NCBI GenBank assembly: GCA_910588635.1
Contig: CAJUPW010000002.1
Coordinates: forward strand, 78,370-142,369
Direction of reading: 5' to 3'
Length of the DNA: 64,000 nucleotides
Origin: an uncultured Oscillospiraceae bacterium
GTDB taxonomy: Bacteria; Bacillota; Clostridia; Oscillospirales; Oscillospiraceae
Shown one piece after another: positions 31,513-40,253 of the stretch. Both the position numbers and the translations under genes were made by a program. The notes beneath the pieces were generated by a model. It had not been told where the DNA came from. It did not search any database and saw only the letters and a program-made list of their open reading frames with translations. Numbering within the stretch: position 1 is the first letter of the stretch; each line of letters starts with the position of its first letter.

Positions 31513-33084
31513 TCATTTTTTGCCGCCGAACAGCGTTCCCAACAGGCCCCGCCTCAAAACCTGAGCGCCTGTGTTGATTAGCTGACGCTCCAGCTGGGCC
31601 TTCCGGCGCTCGGCCGCTCTTTGCCGCTGGGCTTCTTCCCGCTCCAGCGCCTTTTCAAGCTTTTTGCGCTGGGCCTCGGCTTCCTTCTCCGCCTTCTTTC
31701 TGGCGGCTTCCTCCTCCTTGGCCTTCTGTGCCTCGAAAGCCGCCTTCTCCTTCTCAAAGGCTTCCCGCTCCGCATCCAGCGCGGCCTGCTTTTCCGCCTG
31801 CGCCTGCTCCTCCTGAAGCATTTCATAGGCGGATTCGCTGTCCACGCCCTTGTCGTACTTCTCCATGCCGTCTCCAGCCAGGGCGGACCGGCGGGTAGAC
31901 TCCTGTGCCGGGGCCATCAGGCTCTGAGGGCAGACAATGGCGGTCCTCTGTACCATGCCTGGCACGCCTTCCTCGTCCAGCACGGATACCAGGGCCTCGC
32001 CCACGCCCAGCTCCATAATCACGTCGGCGGCCTTAAAGGCGGGGTTCTCCCGGAAGGCCTGAGCCGCGGCCTTGACCGCCTTTTGCTCCGCGGGGGTGTA
32101 GGCCCGCAGAGCGTGCTGCACCCGGTTGCTCAGCTGGGCCAGCACACTGTCGGGGATGTCGCTTGGGGATTGGGAGACAAAGTAGATGCCCACGCCTTTG
32201 GAGCGGATCAGCTTAACCACCTGCTCGATCTTCTGGACCAAGGCCTTGGGGGCGTCCGCAAACAGCATATGGGCCTCGTCGAAGAAGAACACCAGCTTGG
32301 GTTTGTCCAGGTCTCCCGCCTCGGGCAGCACCTCAAACAGCTCCGAGAGCATCCACAGCAGGAAGCTGGCGTACAGCGCAGGGTTCTGAACCAGCTTGAC
32401 GCAGTCCAGCACGTTCACCACGCCCCGGCCGTCGGGCGCGGTGCGGAACCAGTCACGGATATCCAGGTCGGGTTCCCCGAAAAACAGGCCGCCCCCCTGA
32501 CGCTCCAGAGGCAGGAGGGAGCGGACGACGGCCCCCAGGGACTGGACGGAAATATTGCCGTATGTGGTGATGAACTCCTCCCGGTGCTCCCCCACGTAGC
32601 CCAGCATGGCCCGCAGGTCCTTCATGTCCAGCAGCAGCAGGCCCCGGTCGTCGGCAATCTTGAATACGATGTCCAGCACCCCCTGCTGAGCCGGAGAGAG
32701 CCCCAGCAGGCGGGAGAGCAGATCGGGCCCCATGTCGGATACGGTACACCGCACCGGATGGCCCTTTTCCTGATAAATGTCCCAGAAGGAGACGGGATAT
32801 CCCCTGTAGGAGAAAGACGTTCGCAGGCCGAACTTGTCGATGCGCTTTTCCATCCCGGCGCTCTGGGCGCCCGGCTCCGCGATGCCGGATACATCCCCCT
32901 TCACGTCGCACAAAAACACCGGGACCCCCGCGTCGGAAAAGGACTCCGCCATCACCTTCATCGTGATCGTCTTACCCGTGCCGCTGGCTCCGGCAATCAG
33001 GCCGTGGCGGTTGCACATATTCAGGGGCATTGTCACCCTGGTCTCGCCGGCCAGGCCCAGATACAGCGCGCCGTCTGTGTACAT
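31513..33084 (-). CDS. HerA-like ATPase, DUF853 family, with charged coiled-coil tail
   Basis: 523 residues. P-loop ATPase of the HerA/FtsK branch: Walker A AGASGTGKTITMK near residue 33, Walker B LVFFFDEAHMLF, downstream STGVGIYF-like segment (SKGVGIYFVSQSPSDIP). The last 130 residues switch to Ala/Glu/Lys/Arg-rich coiled coil (EKEKAAFEAQKAKEEEAARK) ending GLLGTLFGGKK. I use ATG 33084 (MYTDGALYLG), spaced seven bases from GGAGG; ATG 33090 abuts that site. DUF853 proteins are widespread and poorly characterised; a DNA- or envelope-associated translocase role is inference. Confidence 0.85.
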   Translation of the reverse strand: MYTDGALYLGLAGETRVTMPLNMCNRHGLIAGASGTGKTITMKVMAESFSDAGVPVFLCDVKGDVSGIAEPGAQSAGMEKRIDKFGLRTSFSYRGYPVSFWDIYQEKGHPVRCTVSDMGPDLLSRLLGLSPAQQGVLDIVFKIADDRGLLLLDMKDLRAMLGYVGEHREEFITTYGNISVQSLGAVVRSLLPLERQGGGLFFGEPDLDIRDWFRTAPDGRGVVNVLDCVKLVQNPALYASFLLWMLSELFEVLPEAGDLDKPKLVFFFDEAHMLFADAPKALVQKIEQVVKLIRSKGVGIYFVSQSPSDIPDSVLAQLSNRVQHALRAYTPAEQKAVKAAAQAFRENPAFKAADVIMELGVGEALVSVLDEEGVPGMVQRTAIVCPQSLMAPAQESTRRSALAGDGMEKYDKGVDSESAYEMLQEEQAQAEKQAALDAEREAFEKEKAAFEAQKAKEEEAARKKAEKEAEAQRKKLEKALEREEAQRQRAAERRKAQLERQLINTGAQVLRRGLLGTLFGGKK

Positions 33085-33161
33085 ACTCATTCCTCCATCT
33101 CTTGCCCAATACTCCGTATGACGGGAACATGGACGCCCCATGTCCCATGGTATACGGTTTT

Positions 33162-33191
33162 ATTTTACTGTACTTCCCGTGCCGCAGTCAA
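33162..33191 (-). promoter_or_regulatory. Candidate promoter of the DUF853 ATPase gene
   Basis: Minus strand TTGACT (33191-33186), 18-base spacer, TAAAAT (33167-33162). Confidence 0.55.
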
Positions 33192-33250
33192 GGGCGAAAG
33201 CAAAAAACGGGATGGGTTTTTGGGACAGGAAGCAGCACTATACAGTAGGG

Positions 33251-33279
33251 TGGACAAACTCGAAATCAGGTGCTACAAT
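33251..33279 (+). promoter_or_regulatory. Promoter of the membrane protein/Sel1 pair
   Basis: TGGACA, 17-base spacer, TACAAT (33274-33279); divergent from the ATPase promoter. Confidence 0.7.
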
Positions 33280-33332
33280 AAGCAGGAAAATATCTCACCG
33301 CCCTCTGCGGCGCTGAGATAGGAGGGGAGACC

Positions 33333-34952
33333 ATGGAAGAGAAAAAGAAGAGAAGTTTCCTGCGCTGGCCGTGGAATGTGGTGATTTATGTCCTGTTGGC
33401 AGTTGTTTTTCGAATTTTTTCCATTCCAATCATCCTGTTTTTGATGTGGTATCAGCGGAAAAACAATCCCCACGGCGCCGCGGAGGGCTATTGCCTCAGC
33501 CGCACCCGGAAGCGCCTGATCTGGCTGCTCTGGTCGCTGCTGATGCTGTTTCTCGGCGTGTGTCTGGCCGTGTACTTTCTGGACGGTATAAAGACAGATC
33601 GCGGCGGTTGGGAGACAGCCGACTATGTCGCCCTGGTCATATCCGGCGGCGGTACGGTGGTTTTGGCGGCGGCGGGCGTTTACACGGCCTATGCCGCCTT
33701 GCGGGACACCTTCTTCCCCGCCAGAAGCGCGCTGGCCCAGTCCATCCGCAGCCAGCTGCCCTATCCGGACGAGGCGCCGGAGGTGGCGGAACTGTTCGAC
33801 ATGGTGGACCGTGATTTGAAGGAAAACGGCCAGTGGTTTGGCTCGGTCGGCATCGGGAAAGAATGGGTGCTGGGCGATATGGCCAACCGGATTGACCGCA
33901 TCCGGGGCATTTTTGTCGTGGATCAGGTCCGTGTCCGCAGCAGCGGCAGCGGAACACGCTCCAGCCGGACACTGGAGCTGGTGCTGATCGACAACCGCTG
34001 GCAGAAGTCGGTTACCACCTTCCGTGATCCCGGAGACCTGCGGGCGGCGGCAGACTGTCTGGCTTTGCGGGTACCGGACGCGCGCAGGGGAAAAAATGAC
34101 CAGTATGCCAATTTCCTGCAAATGGACGAGAGCCAGCAGGAGGAGTTCGAGCGGGATTTCCGGCAGAAACAGAGCCGCCGGTCATCGGCACAGGTGCTTC
34201 AGGAGAGCATGAACGGCCCGCAGGATATGATCCTGAAGCTCCCGAACGGAGAAGTGACTTCCAGAGTAAGCGTCTCGCTGGCAGAGAATACGCTGAGGCG
34301 CTGTCTTGACGGAGAGGAGGCAGGCTTTGAGCTGATTCCCACCCGGCCCATTGAACGTAAGAACCGCGCGTTCCGATCCCTGAGCTGCCGGGTTTGGAGG
34401 GAAGCGGAAGATTCGCCCGAGGTGGAGCTCGCGCTCACCGGAGAGGAGGAGGGCTCCGCCCTGGTCCTGTCAACAGACGGCCGTCAGGCGGAGGATATCA
34501 TGAGGAAGTGGCTCCGCCGGGAGGTCCCGGAACTGACCGGCTGGAGACCGCAGCGGGTATACGCGGCTCCAGAGCCCTCCCGGCCCCAGGCCCGGGGTTC
34601 CCATGCGAAGCTGTCCCTTCTCTACGCAAGCGGCGCGGCGGAAAACCACGCGACCTTCACCAAAGAGGATATCCAGCTTGCGGCGGAGGGCATCGTGGAC
34701 GGCACCTACCAGCTGGTGGACCTGACGCATCCCAACGGCTACCTGTGGATCCGGGTGACAGCCGGGGACCGGAACGACGCCCGGTGTACCGTGGAGGCTA
34801 CCCGGCCCGGCGGGCCGGAGCTGGAGTTCTACATGACAAAAATGCCGCCCAGAAGGGCGGCGGAGTGGCTGAGAGGCTATCCCGGCGGGGGGTATCTTCC
34901 GGGCGGACCGGAGTGGAAAAATATCACCAAACAGATGAAAAAAAGAAAATAA
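33333..34952 (+). CDS. Unknown multi-domain membrane protein
   Basis: 539 residues, no named family recognised. Basic N-terminus (MEEKKKRSFLRW), about three membrane helices within residues 12-130, then a cytosolic domain (about 132-255) homologous by eye to that of the 15324-16019 protein, a Gln/Arg-rich linker, and two C-terminal segments (about 290-410 and 430-535). Those two each combine a beta-rich part with a helix carrying RRAAEWLRG or DIMRKWLRR, so may be an internal duplication. AGGAGG precedes the start. Fourteen bases before a Sel1-repeat gene. Confidence 0.75.
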   Translation: MEEKKKRSFLRWPWNVVIYVLLAVVFRIFSIPIILFLMWYQRKNNPHGAAEGYCLSRTRKRLIWLLWSLLMLFLGVCLAVYFLDGIKTDRGGWETADYVALVISGGGTVVLAAAGVYTAYAALRDTFFPARSALAQSIRSQLPYPDEAPEVAELFDMVDRDLKENGQWFGSVGIGKEWVLGDMANRIDRIRGIFVVDQVRVRSSGSGTRSSRTLELVLIDNRWQKSVTTFRDPGDLRAAADCLALRVPDARRGKNDQYANFLQMDESQQEEFERDFRQKQSRRSSAQVLQESMNGPQDMILKLPNGEVTSRVSVSLAENTLRRCLDGEEAGFELIPTRPIERKNRAFRSLSCRVWREAEDSPEVELALTGEEEGSALVLSTDGRQAEDIMRKWLRREVPELTGWRPQRVYAAPEPSRPQARGSHAKLSLLYASGAAENHATFTKEDIQLAAEGIVDGTYQLVDLTHPNGYLWIRVTAGDRNDARCTVEATRPGGPELEFYMTKMPPRRAAEWLRGYPGGGYLPGGPEWKNITKQMKKRK

Positions 34953-34966
34953 GGAGTGAATGGAAC

Positions 34967-36208
34967 ATGGCAAAAGAACTGAGCAGCGAGGTCAAGCAGG
35001 CCCTTGAGGACATCTACTACCACGAGCGCACCGGACGGGGCAAGGAGGCCATGGCCCTATTGGAAAAGGCATCCGCCGCCGGCGACGGCGACGCCACCTG
35101 CATCCTGGCCCGATGCCTGTGCGGGCGGCAGTATGTGTGGGCGGGTCACGGCTTCCCGGAGGACGACGCACGGGTGACGAAGCTTCTGCACAAGTCCGTG
35201 GAACAGGGCAGCGCCATCGGCGTTCTGGTGTCTCTGCGTACCGGCGAGCTGACGCCGTCGGTGCAGAAGAAAATGCCCTTTGAGAGTCTCCAGGCTGCCT
35301 TTGACGAGGTGCTGGCCCTGGCGGAGAAGGGAGACGCGTTCTGCCAATACACGGTGGCCAACTCCTATTTCTGGTGGGACTTCCTCCGAATCCAGAATAA
35401 GGGCAAGGATTCCTTCCCCAACGAGGCGGCCTTTAAGTCGTATCTGAAGGAGCAGATTTCCAAGTGTGAGGACTGGTTCTGGAAGGCTCTCCGGGGCGGT
35501 ATGTACTTTGCCGCAAACAATCTGAACCAGTTCTACACCAAAGGGGATGAGGACATCATCGCGCCCCAGCCGGAGAAGGCCCGGGACCTCTACAAGATTG
35601 GCGCGGAGGCCGGCCACCCCATCATGCAGGCCATCTACGCCGATGACCTGACCAAGGAGGGGAAAAAGGAAGAGGCCCTCCGCTGGTACAAGGAGGCCGC
35701 GGAGGGCGGCCATCCTGGCGCCTGGTATGACGTGGGCCGCTGCTATTTTGACGGCGTGGGGACGGAGAAGGACGAGGCCTATGCGGTCTCCTGCTTTGAG
35801 AAGGAGCTGGCCCGGGACCCCCACTATCTCGGAGCCAACAACCTGCTGGGCAAGGCTTACTATTTTGGCCGCGGCGTGCAGCAGGACTACGCCAAGGCGT
35901 TCCGGCTTCTGAGCGACGCCTATGACCACGAGAGCAGCTGGGGCGTGTACTATCTGGGCGACTGCTGTTTCCGCGGCCGGGGAACTCCCCAGGACTATGA
36001 GAAAGCCCGGATGTATCTGGAAAAGATGGATTGGGAGAATAAAAACGCCTATTTCATGCTGGGATATATCTATGGCCGGGGACTGGGCGTGGCGGAGGAC
36101 ATTCCCAAGGGTGTGGCTTACCTGCAAAAGTCCGGCACCGCCGAGGCAAAGGAGGAGCTGCTGCACTACAAAAAGTCGCTCTTTGGCAAATGGAGCCGCC
36201 GGAAATAG
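34967..36208 (+). CDS. Sel1-like repeat protein
   Basis: 413 residues, soluble, built of tandem Sel1 (TPR-like) repeats. Clear units include WYDVGRCYFDGVGTEKDEAY, LLGKAYYFGRGVQQDYAKAF, YLGDCCFRGRGTPQDYEKAR and MLGYIYGRGLGVAEDIPKGV in the C-terminal half; the N-terminal half has degenerate units. Such proteins scaffold protein complexes. AAGGAG overlaps the previous stop, so it is translated together with the membrane protein, its probable partner. Confidence 0.9.
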   Translation: MAKELSSEVKQALEDIYYHERTGRGKEAMALLEKASAAGDGDATCILARCLCGRQYVWAGHGFPEDDARVTKLLHKSVEQGSAIGVLVSLRTGELTPSVQKKMPFESLQAAFDEVLALAEKGDAFCQYTVANSYFWWDFLRIQNKGKDSFPNEAAFKSYLKEQISKCEDWFWKALRGGMYFAANNLNQFYTKGDEDIIAPQPEKARDLYKIGAEAGHPIMQAIYADDLTKEGKKEEALRWYKEAAEGGHPGAWYDVGRCYFDGVGTEKDEAYAVSCFEKELARDPHYLGANNLLGKAYYFGRGVQQDYAKAFRLLSDAYDHESSWGVYYLGDCCFRGRGTPQDYEKARMYLEKMDWENKNAYFMLGYIYGRGLGVAEDIPKGVAYLQKSGTAEAKEELLHYKKSLFGKWSRRK

Positions 36209-36238
36209 CCGAGGCTTTCTTCTGCGGGAAGATAACAT

Positions 36239-36272
36239 CAAGCGGCCCCTGTGACAGGGGCCGCTTGTAAAA
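36239..36272. terminator. Terminator after the Sel1 gene
   Basis: CAAGCGGCCCCTG TGA CAGGGGCCGCTTG then TAAAAAT; perfect 13-bp arms. Confidence 0.75.
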
Positions 36273-36289
36273 ATATGCGGTCGGCAGAC

Positions 36290-36366
36290 CGTTTCACCGC
36301 GCCTTGAGGCACGGCCAATATCACGCCCTTATAGGGCGAGTGCAGGCCACCCGTTTTACGGGTGGC
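36290..36366. repeat. Candidate palindromic repeat at the 3' end of the aromatic operon
   Basis: CGCCCT TAT AGGGCG (36324-36338) and GCCACCCG TTTTA CGGGTGGC (36346-36366) in tandem; the second lies five bases after the aroQ stop on the minus strand and may serve as its terminator without a U-run. Confidence 0.5.
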
Positions 36367-36370
36367 TTGA

Positions 36371-36808
36371 CTATTTCCGGACCGTGTCAGACAGCAGACG
36401 AAGAGCCTCCAGATAACCCTCCAGCCCGTGTCCCTTGATGGTGGCGGCGCAGGCCGACCGGATGTAGGACACATGCCGGAACGCCTCCCGGCTGTCCGGG
36501 TCGGAGATGTGGACCTCCACCGTGGGGATGCCGACCGCCTTCACCGCGTCCAGAAGAGCTACACTGGTGTGGGTATATGCGGCGGGATTGATGATGATGC
36601 CGTCCGTTTTGTCAAAGTAGGCCTCCTGGATGGCGTCCACCAGTTCACCCTCGTGGTTGGACTGGAAAAACCGGACGCTTACCCCCAGCCGGTCCGCCTC
36701 GGCCTGGATCATATCCGTCAGGTCATTGTAGGTGGCTTTGCCGTAAATTTCCGGCTGACGTATGCCCAGAAAGTTCATATTTGGGCCATTAATCACCATC
36801 ACTTGCAC
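36371..36808 (-). CDS. aroQ: 3-dehydroquinate dehydratase, type II
   Basis: Third shikimate step, dodecameric. 145 residues. MVINGPNMNFLGIRQPEIYG with the catalytic Tyr, FFQSNHEGELVDAI, IINPAAYTHTSVAL, and VEVHISDPDSREAFRH. Last gene of the aromatic operon; its start overlaps the aroE/K end by 20 bases. Confidence 0.97.
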   Translation of the reverse strand: MQVMVINGPNMNFLGIRQPEIYGKATYNDLTDMIQAEADRLGVSVRFFQSNHEGELVDAIQEAYFDKTDGIIINPAAYTHTSVALLDAVKAVGIPTVEVHISDPDSREAFRHVSYIRSACAATIKGHGLEGYLEALRLLSDTVRK

Positions 36809-38033
36809 AAAAATCCCTCCAAATCAGCTGGGCGGTCCGCTCCAGCGCCACGCTGTTGTCAATCACCGCGTCGGCAGCGGCATTGTACAGGGGCCTCCGA
36901 AGGCGGTACATCTCCTCCAGACTCCCCGCCTGGGACAGGGGCCGGCCGTTCTTGGGCAGGAGGTTCAGGTCCCGGCGGAGAAAGTACACCCGCCCGGTGC
37001 GGCGCATGGCGGCCCGGTTGCCCTCCCGGAGGACCGCGCCGCCGCCGGTGGCGATGATCTGTCCGCTTTGAGCGCAGATTTCCGTCAGAATCTGACTCTC
37101 CAGCGCCCGGAAGGTCTCCTCGCCCTCCTCCCGGAAGATGTCCGGGATGGACCTGCCCGCCTTTCGGACGATTTCTTCGTCCAGATCCGCCAGGGGCCGG
37201 CCGGACAGGGCGGCCAGCTCCCGGCCCACGGCGGTCTTGCCGCAGCCCGGCATCCCCACCAGGACGAGGTTGGTCCGGTCGTGCCGGAGCTGGGAAATAA
37301 TCTTCTCGGTCTCCTCTGCGGGGACGGTGCGGTCAAAAAACAGCTCCTCCGCCCGCACCGCCTGGGCCACCAGCATGGGCAGTCCGCCGCTGCGGCGCAA
37401 GCCGCACTCCTTTGCCTGGAGGAGCAGGTCGGTCCGGCCAGGGTTGTAAATCACATCCAGCACCGCTTCCAGCCCGGGCAGGCGGGACAGGTCCACAGGC
37501 CGGCCGGACATGTTGGGCCACATGCCTACAGGGGTGGCGTTGACCAGGACCTGGGCGCCGGCATGCCGCTCAAGGCCGTCGTAGTTGTCCGGGCCGGAGC
37601 GGGAGACGACCACGATCTCCTGGGCCCCTTCCCGCTTTGCCGCTGCCTGGGCGGTGAGAGACGCCCCGCCGCTGCCTAAGATGACAACCTTTTTTCCGGA
37701 CAGTGAGACATCTGCCCGGCGGAGCATATACAAAAAGCCGTCGATGTCGGTGTTGTAGCCGTACAGCTTACCGTCAACCATTCGCACAAGAGTGTTGACA
37801 GAACCGATGGCCCGTGCGCCCTCGCCGATTACATCGCAGAAGGGCATTACATCCCGCTTGTAGGGCATGGTCACATTCAGCCCGCCCAAGTCCTCCCGGC
37901 GGAGGAAGCTCTGCAGCGCATCGGGTTCCAGCTCAATGAGTCGGTAGTCCGCACAGCCCAGAGCCTTGTGAATGGGGACAGACCAGCTGTGGCCCAGCGT
38001 CCGGCCCAGCAGACCGTAAACTTTTTTCTCCAT
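36789..38033 (-). CDS. aroE/aroK: Bifunctional shikimate dehydrogenase-shikimate kinase (AroE-AroK fusion)
   Basis: 414 residues, two domains. Residues 1-245 are AroE: GRTLGHSWSVPIHKAL substrate region, GLNVTMPYKRDVMPF with catalytic Lys, NTDIDGFLYML, and NADPH motif ILGSGGASLTAQ. Residues 250-414 are AroK: P-loop LVGMPGCGKTAVGRELA, DLDEEIVRKAGRSIPDIF, ATGGGAVLREGNRAAM and the RPLSQ lid. No stop or frameshift separates them. Catalyses 3-dehydroshikimate to shikimate to shikimate-3-phosphate. Start ATG 38033, five bases after pheA, coupled to its termination. Confidence 0.95.
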   Translation of the reverse strand: MEKKVYGLLGRTLGHSWSVPIHKALGCADYRLIELEPDALQSFLRREDLGGLNVTMPYKRDVMPFCDVIGEGARAIGSVNTLVRMVDGKLYGYNTDIDGFLYMLRRADVSLSGKKVVILGSGGASLTAQAAAKREGAQEIVVVSRSGPDNYDGLERHAGAQVLVNATPVGMWPNMSGRPVDLSRLPGLEAVLDVIYNPGRTDLLLQAKECGLRRSGGLPMLVAQAVRAEELFFDRTVPAEETEKIISQLRHDRTNLVLVGMPGCGKTAVGRELAALSGRPLADLDEEIVRKAGRSIPDIFREEGEETFRALESQILTEICAQSGQIIATGGGAVLREGNRAAMRRTGRVYFLRRDLNLLPKNGRPLSQAGSLEEMYRLRRPLYNAAADAVIDNSVALERTAQLIWRDFCASDGD

Positions 38034-38038
38034 ATCGT

Positions 38039-39175
38039 TTACACTTCCGCGTAGCCACCCAGAAATTGGAACTGGGCGCAGCTGCGCTCCATCTCCTCCA
38101 GGCAAGCCTGAACGCTGGGGTCCTTTACGCTGGCTTCCAGCTCCAGGAAAAAGATGAACTCAAAGTCGCTCCCCGCCACGGGACAGGACTCCAGCTTGGT
38201 CATGTCGATATCCAAGGCAGCCAGCTTGGACAGCACCTCATACAGGGCGCCCGGCTTGTTGTCCAGCGCGATAATCAGACTAATCTTGTTGGCGCCGGCG
38301 TAAATGACAGGGTCCTTGGTGACGCAGATGAAGCGGGTGTAGTTGTTGTCGCTGTCCTGAATATGGCCGTTGACGCATTCCAGGCCGTAGAGGGCGGCAC
38401 AGGGGTGGGAGGAGATGGCGGCGGCGTGGAGATTTCCGCTCTCGGCCACCATCTTGGCGGCCAGGGCGGTGTTGCCGCAAGGGATCACCTTCACGTCCTT
38501 CAGACCGCCCAGGAATTTGGAGCATTGGCCGATGGCCTGTTCGTGGGAGTAAATCTCGGTGATATCCTCCTGCTTCACCCCGGGCAGGGCCAGCAGCTCG
38601 TGGCGGATGCACAGGCGGGTGGACCGGACCACCGACAGGTCGTGCTCCTGGAGGAGCTGGTACACCGCCCGGACGGAGCCGTTGGAGCTGTTTTCGATGG
38701 GCAGCACGCCGAATTTGCACAGCCCGGATTCCACGGCGGACACCACCGCCCCAAAGCTCTTCACATAGACGATGTTCCCCCGGGGGAATATGCGGTCGCA
38801 GGCCGCCTGGGAATTGGCCCCCTCCACCCCCTGACAGGCCACCATTCCCGTCTGAGGAAACACCTCGCCGCCGGAGGCCAGAGCGGCCTTTACCCGCGCG
38901 CCCACCTTGGTGGGGGCGGAGATCAGCTCGGCCTGCCGGGACCGGGCCAGCTCGAAGAGGGTGGAGTATAGGTGATAGGCGTACCGCTCCTTGTCTCCTG
39001 CTTTCCGGGTCACCTTGGCCAGAATTTCCCGCTCCCGGGCCTTGTTCAGAATGGGCAGGCAGTGTTCGTTTTTGTAGGCGGCCACCTCCTCGCTGAGCGC
39101 CATGCGCTCCAGGAAGAGTTCCAGAAGCTGGTCGTCTACCGCGTCGATCTTGGTACGAATCTCAGAAAGTTCCAT
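38039..39175 (-). CDS. pheA: Bifunctional chorismate mutase-prephenate dehydratase (P-protein)
   Basis: Makes prephenate from chorismate and then phenylpyruvate. 378 residues: chorismate mutase AroQ-fold helices (residues 1-90, EIRTKIDAVDDQLLELFLER), prephenate dehydratase (about 105-285, with VLPIENSSNGSVRAVYQLL and the downstream EIYSHEQAIGQC), and C-terminal ACT domain (about 295-378; LIIALDNKPGALYEVLSKLA, KLESCPVAGSDFEFIFFLE) for feedback by Phe. Overlaps aroC by 14 bases. Confidence 0.96.
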   Translation of the reverse strand: MELSEIRTKIDAVDDQLLELFLERMALSEEVAAYKNEHCLPILNKAREREILAKVTRKAGDKERYAYHLYSTLFELARSRQAELISAPTKVGARVKAALASGGEVFPQTGMVACQGVEGANSQAACDRIFPRGNIVYVKSFGAVVSAVESGLCKFGVLPIENSSNGSVRAVYQLLQEHDLSVVRSTRLCIRHELLALPGVKQEDITEIYSHEQAIGQCSKFLGGLKDVKVIPCGNTALAAKMVAESGNLHAAAISSHPCAALYGLECVNGHIQDSDNNYTRFICVTKDPVIYAGANKISLIIALDNKPGALYEVLSKLAALDIDMTKLESCPVAGSDFEFIFFLELEASVKDPSVQACLEEMERSCAQFQFLGGYAEV

Positions 39176-40253
39176 GATTTCCCTCCAACAGTAAGTCTAA
39201 CAGTACGCAGGCCGTGACCGCTTCCACCACCGGGACGGCCCGGTGGGCGATACAGGGGTCGTGGCGTCCGTGGATTTGCAGCTCCGTGTTTTCCGCTGCG
39301 GACAGGCTGACAGTTTTTTGCGGTTTTCCGATGGACGGCGTGGGCTTGAAGGCCGCCCGCAGGACAAGGGGCATCCCCGTGGTGATGCCGCCTAAGATAC
39401 CGCCCGCGTGGTTGGTCCCGGCGGCGATTTTGCCGCTTTTCACGACAAAGGGGTCGTTGTTCTCCGAGCCCCGGCGGGCGGAGGCGGCGAAGCCCGCGCC
39501 GAACTCCACCCCCTTGACGGCGGGGATGCCGAAGAGCGCCGCCGCCAGCCGGTTTTCCACCCCGTCGAACATGGGCTCGCCCAGCCCGGCGGGGAGTCCG
39601 ACGGCGGCACACTCCACCACGCCTCCCACGCTGTCCAGGTCCGCCTTGGCCGCGAGGATGGCCTCCCGCATCCGGCCCCCGGCCTCGTTGTCCAGGACGG
39701 GGAAGGGTTTTCGGGACACCTCCTCAAACAGCTCAGCGGTGGGATACAGGGGAAACGGCCTGTCGCTGACTGCGGCCACGGAATTCAGGTGAGCGCCCAC
39801 ATATACGCCCCGGCGGGCCAGAATCTGCCTGGCGATCCCTCCGGCGACGCATAGGGGGGCGGTGAGCCGGCCGGAGAAGTGTCCCCCTCCCCGCATGTCG
39901 GCCAATCCGTTCCACTTCACCCAGGCGGCGTAGTCGGCGTGGCCGGGGCGGGGCTTGTCGGCAAGCTCCGTGTAGTCCCCGGAGCGCTGGCCGCTGTTGC
40001 GGATAACGGCGCACAGGGGGGAGCCGCAGGTTTTTCCGCCCTCCAGGCCAGAGAGAAACTCGGGCACGTCCCCTTCGCTCCGGGCGGTGGACAGGGGATC
40101 CCTTCCCGGCCTGCGCCGGTCCAGGAAGGTTTGCAGCTCCTCCGGGTCGATCTTCTCCCCGGCGGGCAGGCCGTCCACCACCACGCCGATGGCAGTCCCG
40201 TGGGATTGGCCAAAGACAGACACCTTTAAAATTTTTCCAAACTCAGACGACAT
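39162..40253 (-). CDS. aroC: Chorismate synthase
   Basis: FMN-dependent enzyme converting EPSP to chorismate. 363 residues. Signatures GQSHGTAIGVVVDGLPAG, RRRPGRDPLSTARSEGD, MRGGGHFSGRLTAPL, and the C-terminal GRHDPCIAHRAVPVVEAV. Overlaps aroA by 11 bases and pheA by 14. Confidence 0.97.
   Translation of the reverse strand: MSSEFGKILKVSVFGQSHGTAIGVVVDGLPAGEKIDPEELQTFLDRRRPGRDPLSTARSEGDVPEFLSGLEGGKTCGSPLCAVIRNSGQRSGDYTELADKPRPGHADYAAWVKWNGLADMRGGGHFSGRLTAPLCVAGGIARQILARRGVYVGAHLNSVAAVSDRPFPLYPTAELFEEVSRKPFPVLDNEAGGRMREAILAAKADLDSVGGVVECAAVGLPAGLGEPMFDGVENRLAAALFGIPAVKGVEFGAGFAASARRGSENNDPFVVKSGKIAAGTNHAGGILGGITTGMPLVLRAAFKPTPSIGKPQKTVSLSAAENTELQIHGRHDPCIAHRAVPVVEAVTACVLLDLLLEGNHGTF

Noticed and set aside
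31389..31577. 62-codon open frame between the small gene and the ATPase
   Set aside because: It spans a perfect hairpin terminator and overlaps the ATPase 3' end; no good ribosome site.
31621..33321. 566-codon plus frame opposite the DUF853 ATPase
   Set aside because: Antisense shadow; Walker motifs and ribosome site are on the minus strand.
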